A model generated the notes under the pieces. The model searched no databases, had not been told where the DNA came from, and worked only from the letters and a program-made list of their open reading frames with translations. Made by a program: the position numbers and the translations under genes. A stretch of 8,824 nt of DNA from Nitrospinales bacterium (lineage in GTDB: Bacteria > Nitrospinota_A > UBA7883 > JACRGQ01), in contig JAHFEI010000066.1 in assembly GCA_023248615.1 (NCBI GenBank), forward strand, positions 1 to 8,824, given 5' to 3'. Shown here piece after piece: positions 1-6,548 of the stretch; position 1 is the first letter of the stretch; each line of letters opens with the position of its first letter.

Positions 1-383
1 CCCAAAGCCCGGAAAGTGGCGTAGTACACCTTGCCGTTTCCGGCATCAATAACCGGAGAAACGGGCCGGGCGGGATTGCACAGGCGAGCCATCGCCTCCA
101 GTGTGCTTACGCCCAGCACAGGCATGCCGGTAGCCAGCGCCATCCCTTCCACGGTGGCAAGCCCTATGCGGATTCCCGTAAAAGAGCCGGGGCCGGTGGC
201 AACAGCAACGCAGGATAGGTTCGAGAGGGCAAGGCTATTGCGTGAAAGGATTTTTTCTACCATCTCAAGAAGAAGCCGCGAAAATGAAGACGGCGAGTCC
301 GAGGTTATTTCGTCCACTACCTGTCCCGCGTTGACCAAAGCGACGCTCCCGACTTTAGAAGATGTATCTACCCCTAGTATCAT
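1..383 (-). CDS. tsaB: TsaB, tRNA t6A biosynthesis protein (N-terminal part, cut by window edge)
   Basis: TsaB is the inactive paralogue and partner of TsaD. With TsaE it supports transfer of threonylcarbamoyl from TC-AMP to A37 of ANN-decoding tRNAs in the cytoplasm. I translated 127 complete codons. The protein opens MILGVDTSSKVGSVALV, the ASKHA-type first strand, and carries the family signature ATGPGSFTGIRIGLA at residues 62-76, followed by a helix and the segment VIDAGNGKVYYATF (111-124). Most family members have Asp-Ala-Arg at the position of D113-A114-G115, so the arginine appears replaced by glycine. The C-terminal part lies beyond base 1. ATG at 383 is preferred because strand 1 begins directly after it; an in-frame GTG at 401 is possible. 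There is no Shine-Dalgarno sequence, but a TAGAAT box lies 8 bases upstream. It is the third gene of the leftward run, 65 bases after the DUF2851 gene. Confidence 0.93.
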   Translation of the reverse strand, partial: MILGVDTSSKVGSVALVNAGQVVDEITSDSPSSFSRLLLEMVEKILSRNSLALSNLSCVAVATGPGSFTGIRIGLATVEGMALATGMPVLGVSTLEAMARLCNPARPVSPVIDAGNGKVYYATFRAL

Positions 384-391
384 CCGAGGCC

Positions 392-400
392 ATTCTAACA
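392..400 (-). promoter_or_regulatory. Putative extended -10 box for tsaB
   Basis: On the minus strand the sequence reads TGTTAGAAT, followed by 8 bases and the tsaB ATG. The hexamer matches the -10 consensus at five of six positions and has the TGn extension. I see no convincing -35. It would let tsaB be transcribed independently of the upstream genes, starting at or very near its start codon. Confidence 0.45.
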
Positions 401-448
401 CATTTGATGGGACCCCTGTTGACTATAGGGAGTATCCGGGAGGGGAGG

Positions 449-1981
449 TTACTTTAGGGTTTTCAGGTATTCCACGAACGCACAGTTGATGCACCCGGCC
501 GGCGCACGGTGGCAGAAATCCTTGTAAACCTGTAGCAACGCCTGCTGGTGCCGGACAGAGCGTGCCGCGAAGCTGTTATCCCTGCCTATCATGTTGCGTT
601 TCATGTAGTCTATTACGGCGTTTGACGCGGGGATGGGGAGCGAATGGTAAACCATTACCAAGCGGTGTTCCATTTTCGTGTCGTTAACCTGCCTGCACAG
701 GCCGAGGAAAAAGGGGATAAGGCCATCGGCCACCAGTGATACCGCTTTATCTTTTCCCACCATTTTTTTTGGGTGGCGCGTCGGGCGCAGAAAAGCGTAG
801 CGGTTGTTCCAGAAGGGGTCGGAAATGCCGGTGAACTTTTCCAGGAGGTTTTGCAGGAAGAATTTGGTTGTTGCGCTATCCGCCGGGGCGGGAAGCGCAT
901 CCAGCAGTTCGCGGTATGCCTCTACGGAGGAGCCATAAGCGGCTATGTGGGCGAATGCGGCTATCCTGCGGTCGGGGTAGTTCGCGGGGCGGCACCCGGC
1001 GAGCGGCCAGTCTTTTTTGTCGAATATCGGTTCCATGCCGTCCAGCTTTACATTTTCCAGTTGCGAGAGGTAGGCGGCAAGCTGGACATCTGCGCCTGTG
1101 TTGCCATCCGGGATGAGGCCCGATAGCCGGAAATAAGCGGCCTGGGCGCATAGGTGCGGGGGGATATCCGGGTTGGACTTTATTATCCTGTCCACCTCGG
1201 CCCGGTTGGCTACGGCGCCGATTTTGCCGAATTGCGCGTTAAACCTGGAGTACCCCATGCATTCAAACATCGTTTCGTACAGCACCTGGCCGGGATATTT
1301 TGCATCCATCCTGTCGATGATGCGGTTTGATTTGATAAGCATCCTGCCATCCCCCACCAGGTCTAGTAGCCTTGCTATTTCCGCAGGGTCGGTTTTCACG
1401 AGTATTTTGCGGCACGGCGCATGTCCTGCCCGGCTGGTGACGGGGCTTTGCGTAGATTCCAGTTCCTCATGCAACTCCTCTATCTGGTGCCGCATGTACA
1501 GGCCAAGTTCCAGTTCGGGGAGCTCTTTTCCTTTTTTTGTTTTTGCCGGTGGGGAGTTTGCCGCCCTTTCCACGCAGACGTGCAGGATGGTTCCGTTGTA
1601 AAGCGGGGAGAGGTGGTGCTTGTGTTCGTACCATTCCCGCGACATTTTGTGGATTTCCACGTCCCCCACAACTTTTTCCCCGCCTATCGTTATGACCGCG
1701 TTTTTGAAATCCGGCCCGGACGATTTGTTAAACCGCCCCGGGCTTACGATTTTTAGCGGTAGGCCTGCGGTGGTTTTCAATTCGCTACCATCGTACAGGC
1801 CGTTTCTCCACAGCAGTTGTATAAGGTGCTCGCTGAATTTCGGTTGCTTGAAGGGCAGGTACCTGTTTGCCGGGATTTCGGCGACGGTGAAGGAGCTTCC
1901 CGGCTCGCGCAGGCGCAAGTAGCCGGATGAAAATGCCAGTAGAGTTTCGGACGTCCCGCTTGCCGATTCTTCCTGGGACAT
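449..1981 (-). CDS. DUF2851 family protein, possible PD-(D/E)xK-type iron-sulfur nuclease
   Basis: The 510-residue protein belongs to the DUF2851 family, for which I know no established function. The diagnostic segment runs from EHLIQLLWRNGLYDG (51-65) through SSGPDFKNAV (87-96) to GDVEIHK (106-112), then W117, H120 and H122-H123 and a YNGTILHVC strand (128-136). P90-D91 followed by E109-I-H111-K112 after a beta-strand stretch resembles a PD-(D/E)xK nuclease core; this is inference. The rest is helical. C190 and a C-terminal set C490-x6-C497-x2-C500 could bind a metal or iron-sulfur cluster. The open frame extends upstream to 2083, overlapping the XRE gene, but those residues are Arg-rich and unlike the family. 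ATG at 1981 avoids the overlap and lies 31 bases after the XRE stop. No clear ribosome binding site is visible at either start. It is probably co-transcribed with its neighbours. Confidence 0.85.
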   Translation of the reverse strand: MSQEESASGTSETLLAFSSGYLRLREPGSSFTVAEIPANRYLPFKQPKFSEHLIQLLWRNGLYDGSELKTTAGLPLKIVSPGRFNKSSGPDFKNAVITIGGEKVVGDVEIHKMSREWYEHKHHLSPLYNGTILHVCVERAANSPPAKTKKGKELPELELGLYMRHQIEELHEELESTQSPVTSRAGHAPCRKILVKTDPAEIARLLDLVGDGRMLIKSNRIIDRMDAKYPGQVLYETMFECMGYSRFNAQFGKIGAVANRAEVDRIIKSNPDIPPHLCAQAAYFRLSGLIPDGNTGADVQLAAYLSQLENVKLDGMEPIFDKKDWPLAGCRPANYPDRRIAAFAHIAAYGSSVEAYRELLDALPAPADSATTKFFLQNLLEKFTGISDPFWNNRYAFLRPTRHPKKMVGKDKAVSLVADGLIPFFLGLCRQVNDTKMEHRLVMVYHSLPIPASNAVIDYMKRNMIGRDNSFAARSVRHQQALLQVYKDFCHRAPAGCINCAFVEYLKTLK

Positions 1982-2012
1982 TATGTCGCGGACTTCACAA
2001 CACCAAGCGGCA

Positions 2013-2291
2013 TTACGGTTTTGCGGCTGGCTGGCTCTCCGTCGCCGCCTCTTTTCGTCCGGCCAGCGGGATAGGGGGGTCAAATATCAAAAGTTGCTCC
2101 GGTGTGCATTTGAAGAAGCGGCAAAGCCTTTCCATGTTTTCCGTGGATGTGTTGCACCCTTTATGCGAGGCTATCCGCGCGAGTGTTTGGCGCGATATGC
2201 CGGTGTATCGCGATAGCAGGTCAAAAGTAAGCTTGCGGCCATATTCGACCTCCAGCTTCGCCATCATCTCTTTCAGCCTGAATTTAACCAT
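2013..2291 (-). CDS. XRE/Cro-type helix-turn-helix regulator
   Basis: A 92-residue protein made almost entirely of one Cro/CI-type helix-turn-helix domain. After MVKFRLKEMM comes the helix with RKLTFDLLSRYTGIS (residues 19-33), then the recognition helix RQTLARIASHKG (34-45) and the segment NTSTENMERLCRFFKCTPEQLL (helices 4 and 5). This order, with 'KG.NTST', is typical of short stand-alone XRE proteins of the HTH_26/YozG type. The last 20 residues (from IPLAGRKEA) are polar and probably unstructured. It leads the leftward run and faces the AgcS gene across a 106-base intergenic region, so it could regulate itself, its downstream genes or the symporter. The start at 2291 is the only Met before the conserved MVKFRL opening. 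An extended -10-like element lies 11 bases upstream. Confidence 0.9.
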   Translation of the reverse strand: MVKFRLKEMMAKLEVEYGRKLTFDLLSRYTGISRQTLARIASHKGCNTSTENMERLCRFFKCTPEQLLIFDPPIPLAGRKEAATESQPAAKP

Positions 2292-2302
2292 CGGTTGCTG
2301 AT

Positions 2303-2330
2303 GTTATTCCAGCAGGAGCACTTAAATCAA
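2303..2330 (-). promoter_or_regulatory. Putative promoter of the XRE-DUF2851-tsaB run
   Basis: On the minus strand TTGATT (2330-2325) is followed by 16 bases and AATAAC (2308-2303), preceded by TGG as an extended -10. The ATG of the XRE gene begins 12 bases after the box, so the leader would be only a few bases. The -10 matches consensus at four of six positions, so support is moderate. Confidence 0.4.
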
Positions 2331-2361
2331 GGGGAGAAAAAGGGCGCTGGCAAACGGCGCG

Positions 2362-2389
2362 GTGACATAATCCGCAAAAGCGGTATAAT
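2362..2389 (+). promoter_or_regulatory. Putative promoter of the AgcS gene, start point at or near ATG
   Basis: GTGACA (2362-2367), a 16-base spacer and a perfect TATAAT (2384-2389) form a near-consensus housekeeping promoter. Only 8 bases separate the -10 from the ATG at 2398, so transcription should begin within about two bases of the start codon. No Shine-Dalgarno sequence could fit, and the mRNA is probably leaderless. Confidence 0.65.
2372..2383. repeat. Short palindrome in the spacer of the AgcS promoter
   Basis: CCGC-AAAA-GCGG is a perfect inverted repeat with 4-base arms lying exactly between the -35 and -10 hexamers. A repressor bound here would block the promoter, and the adjacent divergent XRE protein is the obvious candidate. 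Such short arms can arise by chance. Confidence 0.3.
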
Positions 2390-2397
2390 GCCGGGCG

Positions 2398-3792
2398 ATG
2401 GAGACGTTTCACGGTTGGGTTTCGTGGTTGGACGGCTACCTGTGGGGTGCGCCGATGCTTATCCTTTTGTTCGGCACCCACATCTTCCTCACCATTCGGC
2501 TGAAGTTCATACAAGTGTACACGCCGCTGGCAATAAAACTTTCCGTTGCCAAGGATGACGACAGCGAAGGCGATGTGAGCCAGTTTGGCGCGCTTACAAC
2601 GGCCCTGGCCGCAACCATAGGTACCGGCAATATCGTGGGTGTGGCAACGGCCATAGCGTTGGGAGGTCCCGGAGCCGTGCTGTGGATGTGGCTTACCGGC
2701 ATCTTCGGCATCGCCACGAAATATTCCGAGGCGTTACTGTCGGTCTATTACCGGGAGAAAACGTCCACCGGCGAGATGCTGGGCGGCCCGATGTACGCAA
2801 TCGAAAAAGGGCTGGGGCAAAAATGGCTTGCCGCCATATTTTGCATCTTCACCTCTATTGCCGCATTCGGTATAGGCAACATGGTGCAGGCAAACTCCAT
2901 AGCCACTCTTGTGAAGGAAACATTCGACATCTCGCCCTACGTCACTGGCGCGGTGGTGACGTTCTTGACGGCTATTGTCATATTGGGCGGGATAAAGTCC
3001 ATAGCCGTCGTATGCGAAAAGCTGGTGCCGTTTATGGCGATTTTCTATGTTGCCGGATGCGCGGTGATACTTGTTTACAACGCATCCGCCATCGTGCCTG
3101 CGATTGCGCTCATTGTGAAATCCGCCTTCACTCCGCAGGCGGCGGGCGGAGGGTTTGCCGGAGCCACGATGATGATGGCGGCGCGGTATGGCATCTCGCG
3201 CGGGCTTTTCTCAAACGAATCGGGGCTTGGCTCTGCGCCTATAGTGGCGGCGGCGGCAAAAACCAAAAATCCCGTCCGACAGGCGCTGGTATCATCCACA
3301 GGCACGTTTTGGGATACGGTGGTTGTGTGCGCCATGACCGGGCTGGTACTGGTTACCACCATCATCAAGGCGCCAGAAGCGATGCAGGGGCTTCAAGGCT
3401 CGGCCCTGACCAAAGCGGCGTTCTCCTACATCCCCTATGTGGGGCCGACAGTACTTACGGTAGGGCTTTTGACATTCGTGTATTCCACCATCCTCGGGTG
3501 GTCTTACTATGGCGAACGGACAACCGAATACCTGTTTGGCAAAGGTTCGATACGGCCCTACCGCCTGTTATGGGTGGCCGCTGTTATGGTTGGCTCCATA
3601 ATTCCGTTACCGCTGGTGTGGGACATGGCGGACGCGGCAAACGCACTTATGGCGATACCGAACCTTGTGTCGCTCATCCTCCTAAGCGGAGTTGTGGTGT
3701 CGCAGACCAGGAAGTACCTGTGGGACGAGGAACAGGAAGTTGTGGATATCGGGCAGGCCCAGCCTATCCCGGTACGGGAAGACGAGGAGTAA
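2398..3792 (+). CDS. Sodium:alanine/glycine symporter, AGCS family
   Basis: A 464-residue integral membrane protein of the AGCS family, which imports alanine or glycine with sodium. Family hallmarks are the extracytoplasmic N-terminal segment DGYLWGAPMLILLFGTHIF, the unwound-helix motif AATIGTGNIVGVATAIALGG (about residues 74-93) followed by PGAVLWMWLTG, the GEMLGGPMYAIEKGLG loop (about 125-140), and FSNESGLGSAPIVAAAA (about 277-293), where many relatives have NEAG. About ten hydrophobic segments follow one another, and the hydrophilic tail starts near SQTRKYLWDEEQ. The length matches the family. Alanine versus glycine specificity cannot be read from sequence. It is monocistronic, with its own promoter and a hairpin downstream. 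No Shine-Dalgarno sequence precedes the ATG; the -10 box sits 8 bases away. Confidence 0.95.
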   Translation: METFHGWVSWLDGYLWGAPMLILLFGTHIFLTIRLKFIQVYTPLAIKLSVAKDDDSEGDVSQFGALTTALAATIGTGNIVGVATAIALGGPGAVLWMWLTGIFGIATKYSEALLSVYYREKTSTGEMLGGPMYAIEKGLGQKWLAAIFCIFTSIAAFGIGNMVQANSIATLVKETFDISPYVTGAVVTFLTAIVILGGIKSIAVVCEKLVPFMAIFYVAGCAVILVYNASAIVPAIALIVKSAFTPQAAGGGFAGATMMMAARYGISRGLFSNESGLGSAPIVAAAAKTKNPVRQALVSSTGTFWDTVVVCAMTGLVLVTTIIKAPEAMQGLQGSALTKAAFSYIPYVGPTVLTVGLLTFVYSTILGWSYYGERTTEYLFGKGSIRPYRLLWVAAVMVGSIIPLPLVWDMADAANALMAIPNLVSLILLSGVVVSQTRKYLWDEEQEVVDIGQAQPIPVREDEE

Positions 3793-3809
3793 ACCAGCCC
3801 CAACATGGC

Positions 3810-3827
3810 AACCGCCCCGGGCGGTTT
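3810..3827 (+). terminator. Possible terminator after the AgcS gene
   Basis: AACCGCC (3810-3816), loop CCG, and GGCGGTT (3820-3826) form a 7-bp stem, beginning 17 bases after the stop codon. Only three T residues follow the stem core, so it would be a weak intrinsic terminator or a hairpin protecting the 3' end. Confidence 0.5.
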
Positions 3828-3900
3828 CCATTAGGCATCCCGCAACAGGAAAGTAGCCTGTGGGCGATATATGGCTGGCGTAACAGGGCGTAATCTTGTC

Positions 3901-3927
3901 TTTACAAATGCATTCTTCTGATAGAAT
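3901..3927 (+). promoter_or_regulatory. Putative promoter of the TPR protein gene
   Basis: TTTACA (3901-3906), a short 15-base spacer, and TAGAAT (3922-3927) preceded by TGA as an extended -10. The ATG at 3937 begins after 9 bases, so the transcript should be leaderless or nearly so. AGGGCG (3885-3890) and CGCCCT (3930-3935) form a loose inverted repeat around the promoter, possibly by chance. Confidence 0.5.
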
Positions 3928-3936
3928 GTCGCCCTT

Positions 3937-5070
3937 ATGGGAACCGGCGCGTTACACCCCTTGCGGCTTGTACTGGCGATGAGTTTTGCGCTGGTGTTCT
4001 CCTGCGCCGTCCCTGCGTTTTCCTACCAGCTTGTCTACCCCGAATCGCTATCCGACATAAAACAGGGGTTCGATTATGTGTACAACGAGGAGTACGAAAA
4101 GGCAGAGGATATTTTCCAGCGCTACATAAAAAAGTACCCGAACAATCCGGAAGGATATTTCTTTATGACGGGAAGGTATGCGGAACAGATAAACGCGTAC
4201 CATGACAGTTCGCGTATGGACGACCTGCACAAGTGGGCCGATATTACCGTGAGAAAAGCGGAAGCGTACAACGCCCAACACCCAAACGACCCTGTGGGAT
4301 ATTTTTATATTGGGAATACCTATGGTTATCTGGGGTTGCTGGAGGCGCAGGAGCAACATCTTGTCCAGGCCTTCATGCTTTCCGTAAAAGCCAAAAAAAA
4401 CCTGGAGAAGGCGTTGGAAATAACTCCCACACTGTACGATTGCCACTTCGGACTGGGGACGCTTTTTTACTACGCGAGCAGGAAACATGGGGAAGAAGGC
4501 GGGGTGGTGGGGTGGATTGTTAAAAAGTTCATCACCAACGATAAAGATTTACGCGCCGAAGGGATAATTATGTTGCGGAAAGCGGTATCAAACGGCGGTA
4601 TAACTTCCGATGTGGCTTTCAGTTCCCTCATGTGGGTTTTAATTGCAGAGGGGAAGATTGACGAGGCATATCCTATGGCACAGGAAATGGCCCGCCGATG
4701 GCCCAAAGACAAACATGGCCAATGGGCTATGGGGCGCATACTCCTCTTGAGAGGCGAATGTGGCAAAGCCAGCGAGCATTTCGAGGCCGTGCGGCAAATG
4801 GTGCAGTGGCAAAATACGCCGCTTGAGAAGTTCCCGGAGATAGGTCTTGCAACGGAATTGACGGCGCTGTGCAAAAACCGGAACGACTGGGACAAGAAAA
4901 AAATCGATGTGGCTGTATACAAGCTCAGGCAGATGTTAAAACAAAATCCGAATATACGAATTGAATATGCGAACTCCAAAGGGGTTGTAAGGGACTGGTC
5001 TGCTATGCTGGAACGCATTGACAATCAAACTTTTATCGAATCCGGGGATAGGCACGATACAACCCACTAG
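3937..5070 (+). CDS. Secreted TPR-repeat protein of unknown function
   Basis: A 377-residue exported protein. Residues 1-29 form a signal peptide: basic L-R, hydrophobic core LVLAMSFALVFSCAV, and a likely signal peptidase I site at AFS/YQ. The mature part is helical with several TPR-like pairs: about 38-72 (YNEEYEKAEDIFQRYIKKYP, ending NNPEGY), 95-130 (ending HPNDPVGYFYIG), 135-180 (LEKALEITPTLYDCHFGLG) and 224-290 (LIAEGKIDEAYPMAQEMARR, then WPKDKHGQWAMG). The NPEGYF and DPVGYFYIG turns are typical of TPR boundaries. The C-terminal 70 residues are charged and lack a repeat. It probably acts in the periplasm as a protein-protein scaffold; the partner is unknown. It precedes the QmoA-like gene by 158 bases, which hold a separate promoter, so a shared operon is not required. 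Confidence 0.85.
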   Translation: MGTGALHPLRLVLAMSFALVFSCAVPAFSYQLVYPESLSDIKQGFDYVYNEEYEKAEDIFQRYIKKYPNNPEGYFFMTGRYAEQINAYHDSSRMDDLHKWADITVRKAEAYNAQHPNDPVGYFYIGNTYGYLGLLEAQEQHLVQAFMLSVKAKKNLEKALEITPTLYDCHFGLGTLFYYASRKHGEEGGVVGWIVKKFITNDKDLRAEGIIMLRKAVSNGGITSDVAFSSLMWVLIAEGKIDEAYPMAQEMARRWPKDKHGQWAMGRILLLRGECGKASEHFEAVRQMVQWQNTPLEKFPEIGLATELTALCKNRNDWDKKKIDVAVYKLRQMLKQNPNIRIEYANSKGVVRDWSAMLERIDNQTFIESGDRHDTTH

Positions 5071-5124
5071 CATTCTTTGGTTGCAACATATTGCGTTGAC
5101 ATGGTGGGCGGACTACTCATTTAG

Positions 5125-5133
5125 TGTTATACT
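5125..5133 (+). promoter_or_regulatory. Putative extended -10 box for the QmoA-like gene
   Basis: TGTTATACT has the TGn extension and a five-of-six -10 hexamer at 5128-5133, predicting a start near 5140. A perfect TTGACA at 5096-5101 is 26 bases away, too far for this box, but it stands 18 bases from a weaker TTTAGT (5120-5125), so two overlapping promoters are possible. Starting at 5140 would give an 89-base leader before the ATG at 5229, unlike the other genes here. Confidence 0.45.
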
Positions 5134-5159
5134 GCGGTCAATTGGCGGGTAACTTGCTT

Positions 5160-5173
5160 AACCGGAGCCGGTT
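5160..5173. repeat. 14-base palindrome in the leader of the QmoA-like gene
   Basis: AACCGG-AG-CCGGTT is a perfect inverted repeat with 6-base arms, about 20 bases after the predicted transcription start and 56 bases before the chosen ATG. It could be an operator for a dimeric regulator, or form a 5-bp RNA hairpin with a GAGC loop. Confidence 0.45.
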
Positions 5174-5228
5174 CTCGTATGTACTGGACAATTTTGGTGG
5201 CGGGCTATTGACACCTTTTAACAGGCAC

Positions 5229-6485
5229 ATGCCGCTGGTAGTTATCGGCGGCGGCGTAAGCGGCATTACGGTTGCCGTGGAAGCGGCGGCATCGGGTGTG
5301 GAAGTTGTGCTGGTAGAGGCCGGGCCTGTCCTTGGCGGTCGCATGCTTCGGACGCACCAGAATTACCCGAAGCTTAATTCCTCCTCCTCCGACCTTGAAA
5401 TGCATCTCCGCCGTTTGCGCTCCAACCCCCGTATAACCGTTCTTACCAGTGCGGATGCGTTGTCCATTGATGGAGTACGTGGCAACTTCAAGGTGAAGGT
5501 GCGCCTGAATCCCCGTTATGTGAAGGATAACTGCACATCGTGCGACAAGTGTGCGCAGGTTTGCCCGGTGGAAATAGACGACCAGCACAACTACTCCATG
5601 CAAAAGACAAAGGCCATTTTCCGTATCCCCGGGACTGGAAATTCCCCGGCATATACCATTGACCGCAGTTCCTGCATGGGCGCGGAGTGCGGCAAGTGCG
5701 TGGAAGTGTGTGGCGATAGGGCGATAGACATGGATGAACAGCCAAAGGAGATTGTGCTGGCCTCCGGTAGCATTGTACTGGCTACGGGATGGGATCCGTA
5801 TGATGCGGCAAAAATCATAAATTTGGGGTTTGGCAGGGTTCCAAACGTAATCAGCAACGTCATGATGGAGCGGTTGGTGGCGGCGGACGGCCCCACCGGC
5901 GGAAAGATATTGCGTCCCTCCGACAGGAAGGAGGCCAAGAATATTGCTTTTGTTCAGTGCGCCGGTTCCCGCGACCATGAACATCTCCCATACTGCTCCT
6001 CAATATGTTGTCTCGTTTCTCTCAAGCAGGCTACCTATGTGCGGGATGCGTATCCCGATTCCCGGATAACGGTCATATACACGGATATTACAAACCCGTG
6101 TCCCGGCAGGTACGACAAGTTCCTGGCCAAGGTGATAGATGACGACAAGATAAAGTACATGCAAGGGAAAGTAAGCATGATTAGCGAAGATGCGGATACC
6201 GATGGGGTGGCGTTGTCGGTAAATGCCTTGCGTGGTGTGGGGTGCGGGGTGCCAACCGAGATAAAGGCCGATATGGCGGTGTTGGCTACCGGTATGGTCC
6301 CGAAAATTCTTTCCAACGTCCTTAGGGAAGTGATGGTGCTGGATAAGCACGGGTTTATGAACCCGGAGTCGCAGCAAGAAGGTATATACATAACGGGTAC
6401 GGCAAAGTTTCCGTTTGATGTAACCTCATCCATGCTGGATGCGACTGGCACGGCAATCCGCACCATCCAGCGCATAAGACAATAA
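5229..6485 (+). CDS. Orphan QmoA-like (HdrA-family) iron-sulfur flavoprotein
   Basis: A 418-residue soluble protein of the HdrA/QmoA family, FAD enzymes that pass electrons between iron-sulfur proteins and, in QmoABC, the quinone pool. LVVIGGGVSG (3-12) with VVLVEAGPVLGGRM (26-39) is the FAD-binding fold. Cysteine sets: C102-C105-C108-C112 (ferredoxin CxxCxxCxxxCP), C149-C154-C157-C161 (first spacing four residues), and C244, C256, C260-C261 in VQCAGSRDHEHLPYCSSICC, the HdrA-type cluster by the FAD. NVMMERL and GPTGGKILRPSD are close to QmoA as I remember it, and the length fits QmoA rather than the longer HdrA. The family's cysteine pair near residue 50 is replaced by N-S-S-S-S, and the C-terminal GC by GT. 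No qmoB, qmoC or apr gene is nearby. The frame is open from GTG 5124, but that codon overlaps the -10 box; ATG 5229 directly precedes the FAD strand. TTG 5142 is an alternative. Confidence 0.88.
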   Translation: MPLVVIGGGVSGITVAVEAAASGVEVVLVEAGPVLGGRMLRTHQNYPKLNSSSSDLEMHLRRLRSNPRITVLTSADALSIDGVRGNFKVKVRLNPRYVKDNCTSCDKCAQVCPVEIDDQHNYSMQKTKAIFRIPGTGNSPAYTIDRSSCMGAECGKCVEVCGDRAIDMDEQPKEIVLASGSIVLATGWDPYDAAKIINLGFGRVPNVISNVMMERLVAADGPTGGKILRPSDRKEAKNIAFVQCAGSRDHEHLPYCSSICCLVSLKQATYVRDAYPDSRITVIYTDITNPCPGRYDKFLAKVIDDDKIKYMQGKVSMISEDADTDGVALSVNALRGVGCGVPTEIKADMAVLATGMVPKILSNVLREVMVLDKHGFMNPESQQEGIYITGTAKFPFDVTSSMLDATGTAIRTIQRIRQ

Positions 6486-6534
6486 CCTTCCATCCGCCCC
6501 GTTTTTCCGCTTTACTATACGGATGATGCAAAGT

Positions 6535-6538
6535 GGAG
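6535..6538 (+). promoter_or_regulatory. Weak ribosome binding site for the four-helix membrane protein
   Basis: GGAG lies 10 bases before the ATG at 6549. It is one of the few Shine-Dalgarno-like sites here, which suggests that this gene is translated from a message with a leader, perhaps a read-through transcript from the QmoA-like gene 63 bases upstream. Confidence 0.4.
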
Positions 6539-6548
6539 TTTTTTAGCG

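Noticed and set aside
31..489. A 152-codon plus-strand frame opposite tsaB
   Set aside because: The minus strand encodes the TsaB signature ATGPGSFTG; the plus-strand product is Ser/Thr/Pro-rich without known features.
1982..2083. 34-residue N-terminal extension of the DUF2851 protein
   Set aside because: It overlaps the XRE gene, is Arg-rich, and reads the XRE C-terminal codons in another frame. ATG 1981 removes the overlap.
2682..3893. A 403-codon open frame on the plus strand inside and beyond the AgcS gene
   Set aside because: It is a shadow in another frame of the well-conserved symporter. The translation is rich in Arg, His, Cys and Gly with no recognisable domain, and it starts inside the gene.
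5124..5126. GTG as start of the QmoA-like protein
   Set aside because: It overlaps the predicted extended -10 box, so it would lie upstream of the transcription start; the added residues do not resemble the family.
5096..5133. TTGACA (5096) with TATACT (5128) as one promoter
   Set aside because: The 26-base spacer is far outside the usual 16-18 bases; the elements probably do not work together.
5205..5984. A 259-codon open frame antisense to the QmoA-like gene
   Set aside because: The sense strand carries clear FAD and iron-sulfur motifs. The antisense product shows no family features and has no promoter or ribosome binding site.
6523..6546. Seven-codon frame (MMQSGVF) just before the membrane protein gene
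   Set aside because: Too short to support; the only hint is a poor TATACG box upstream. No attenuation-type codon run or hairpin accompanies it.
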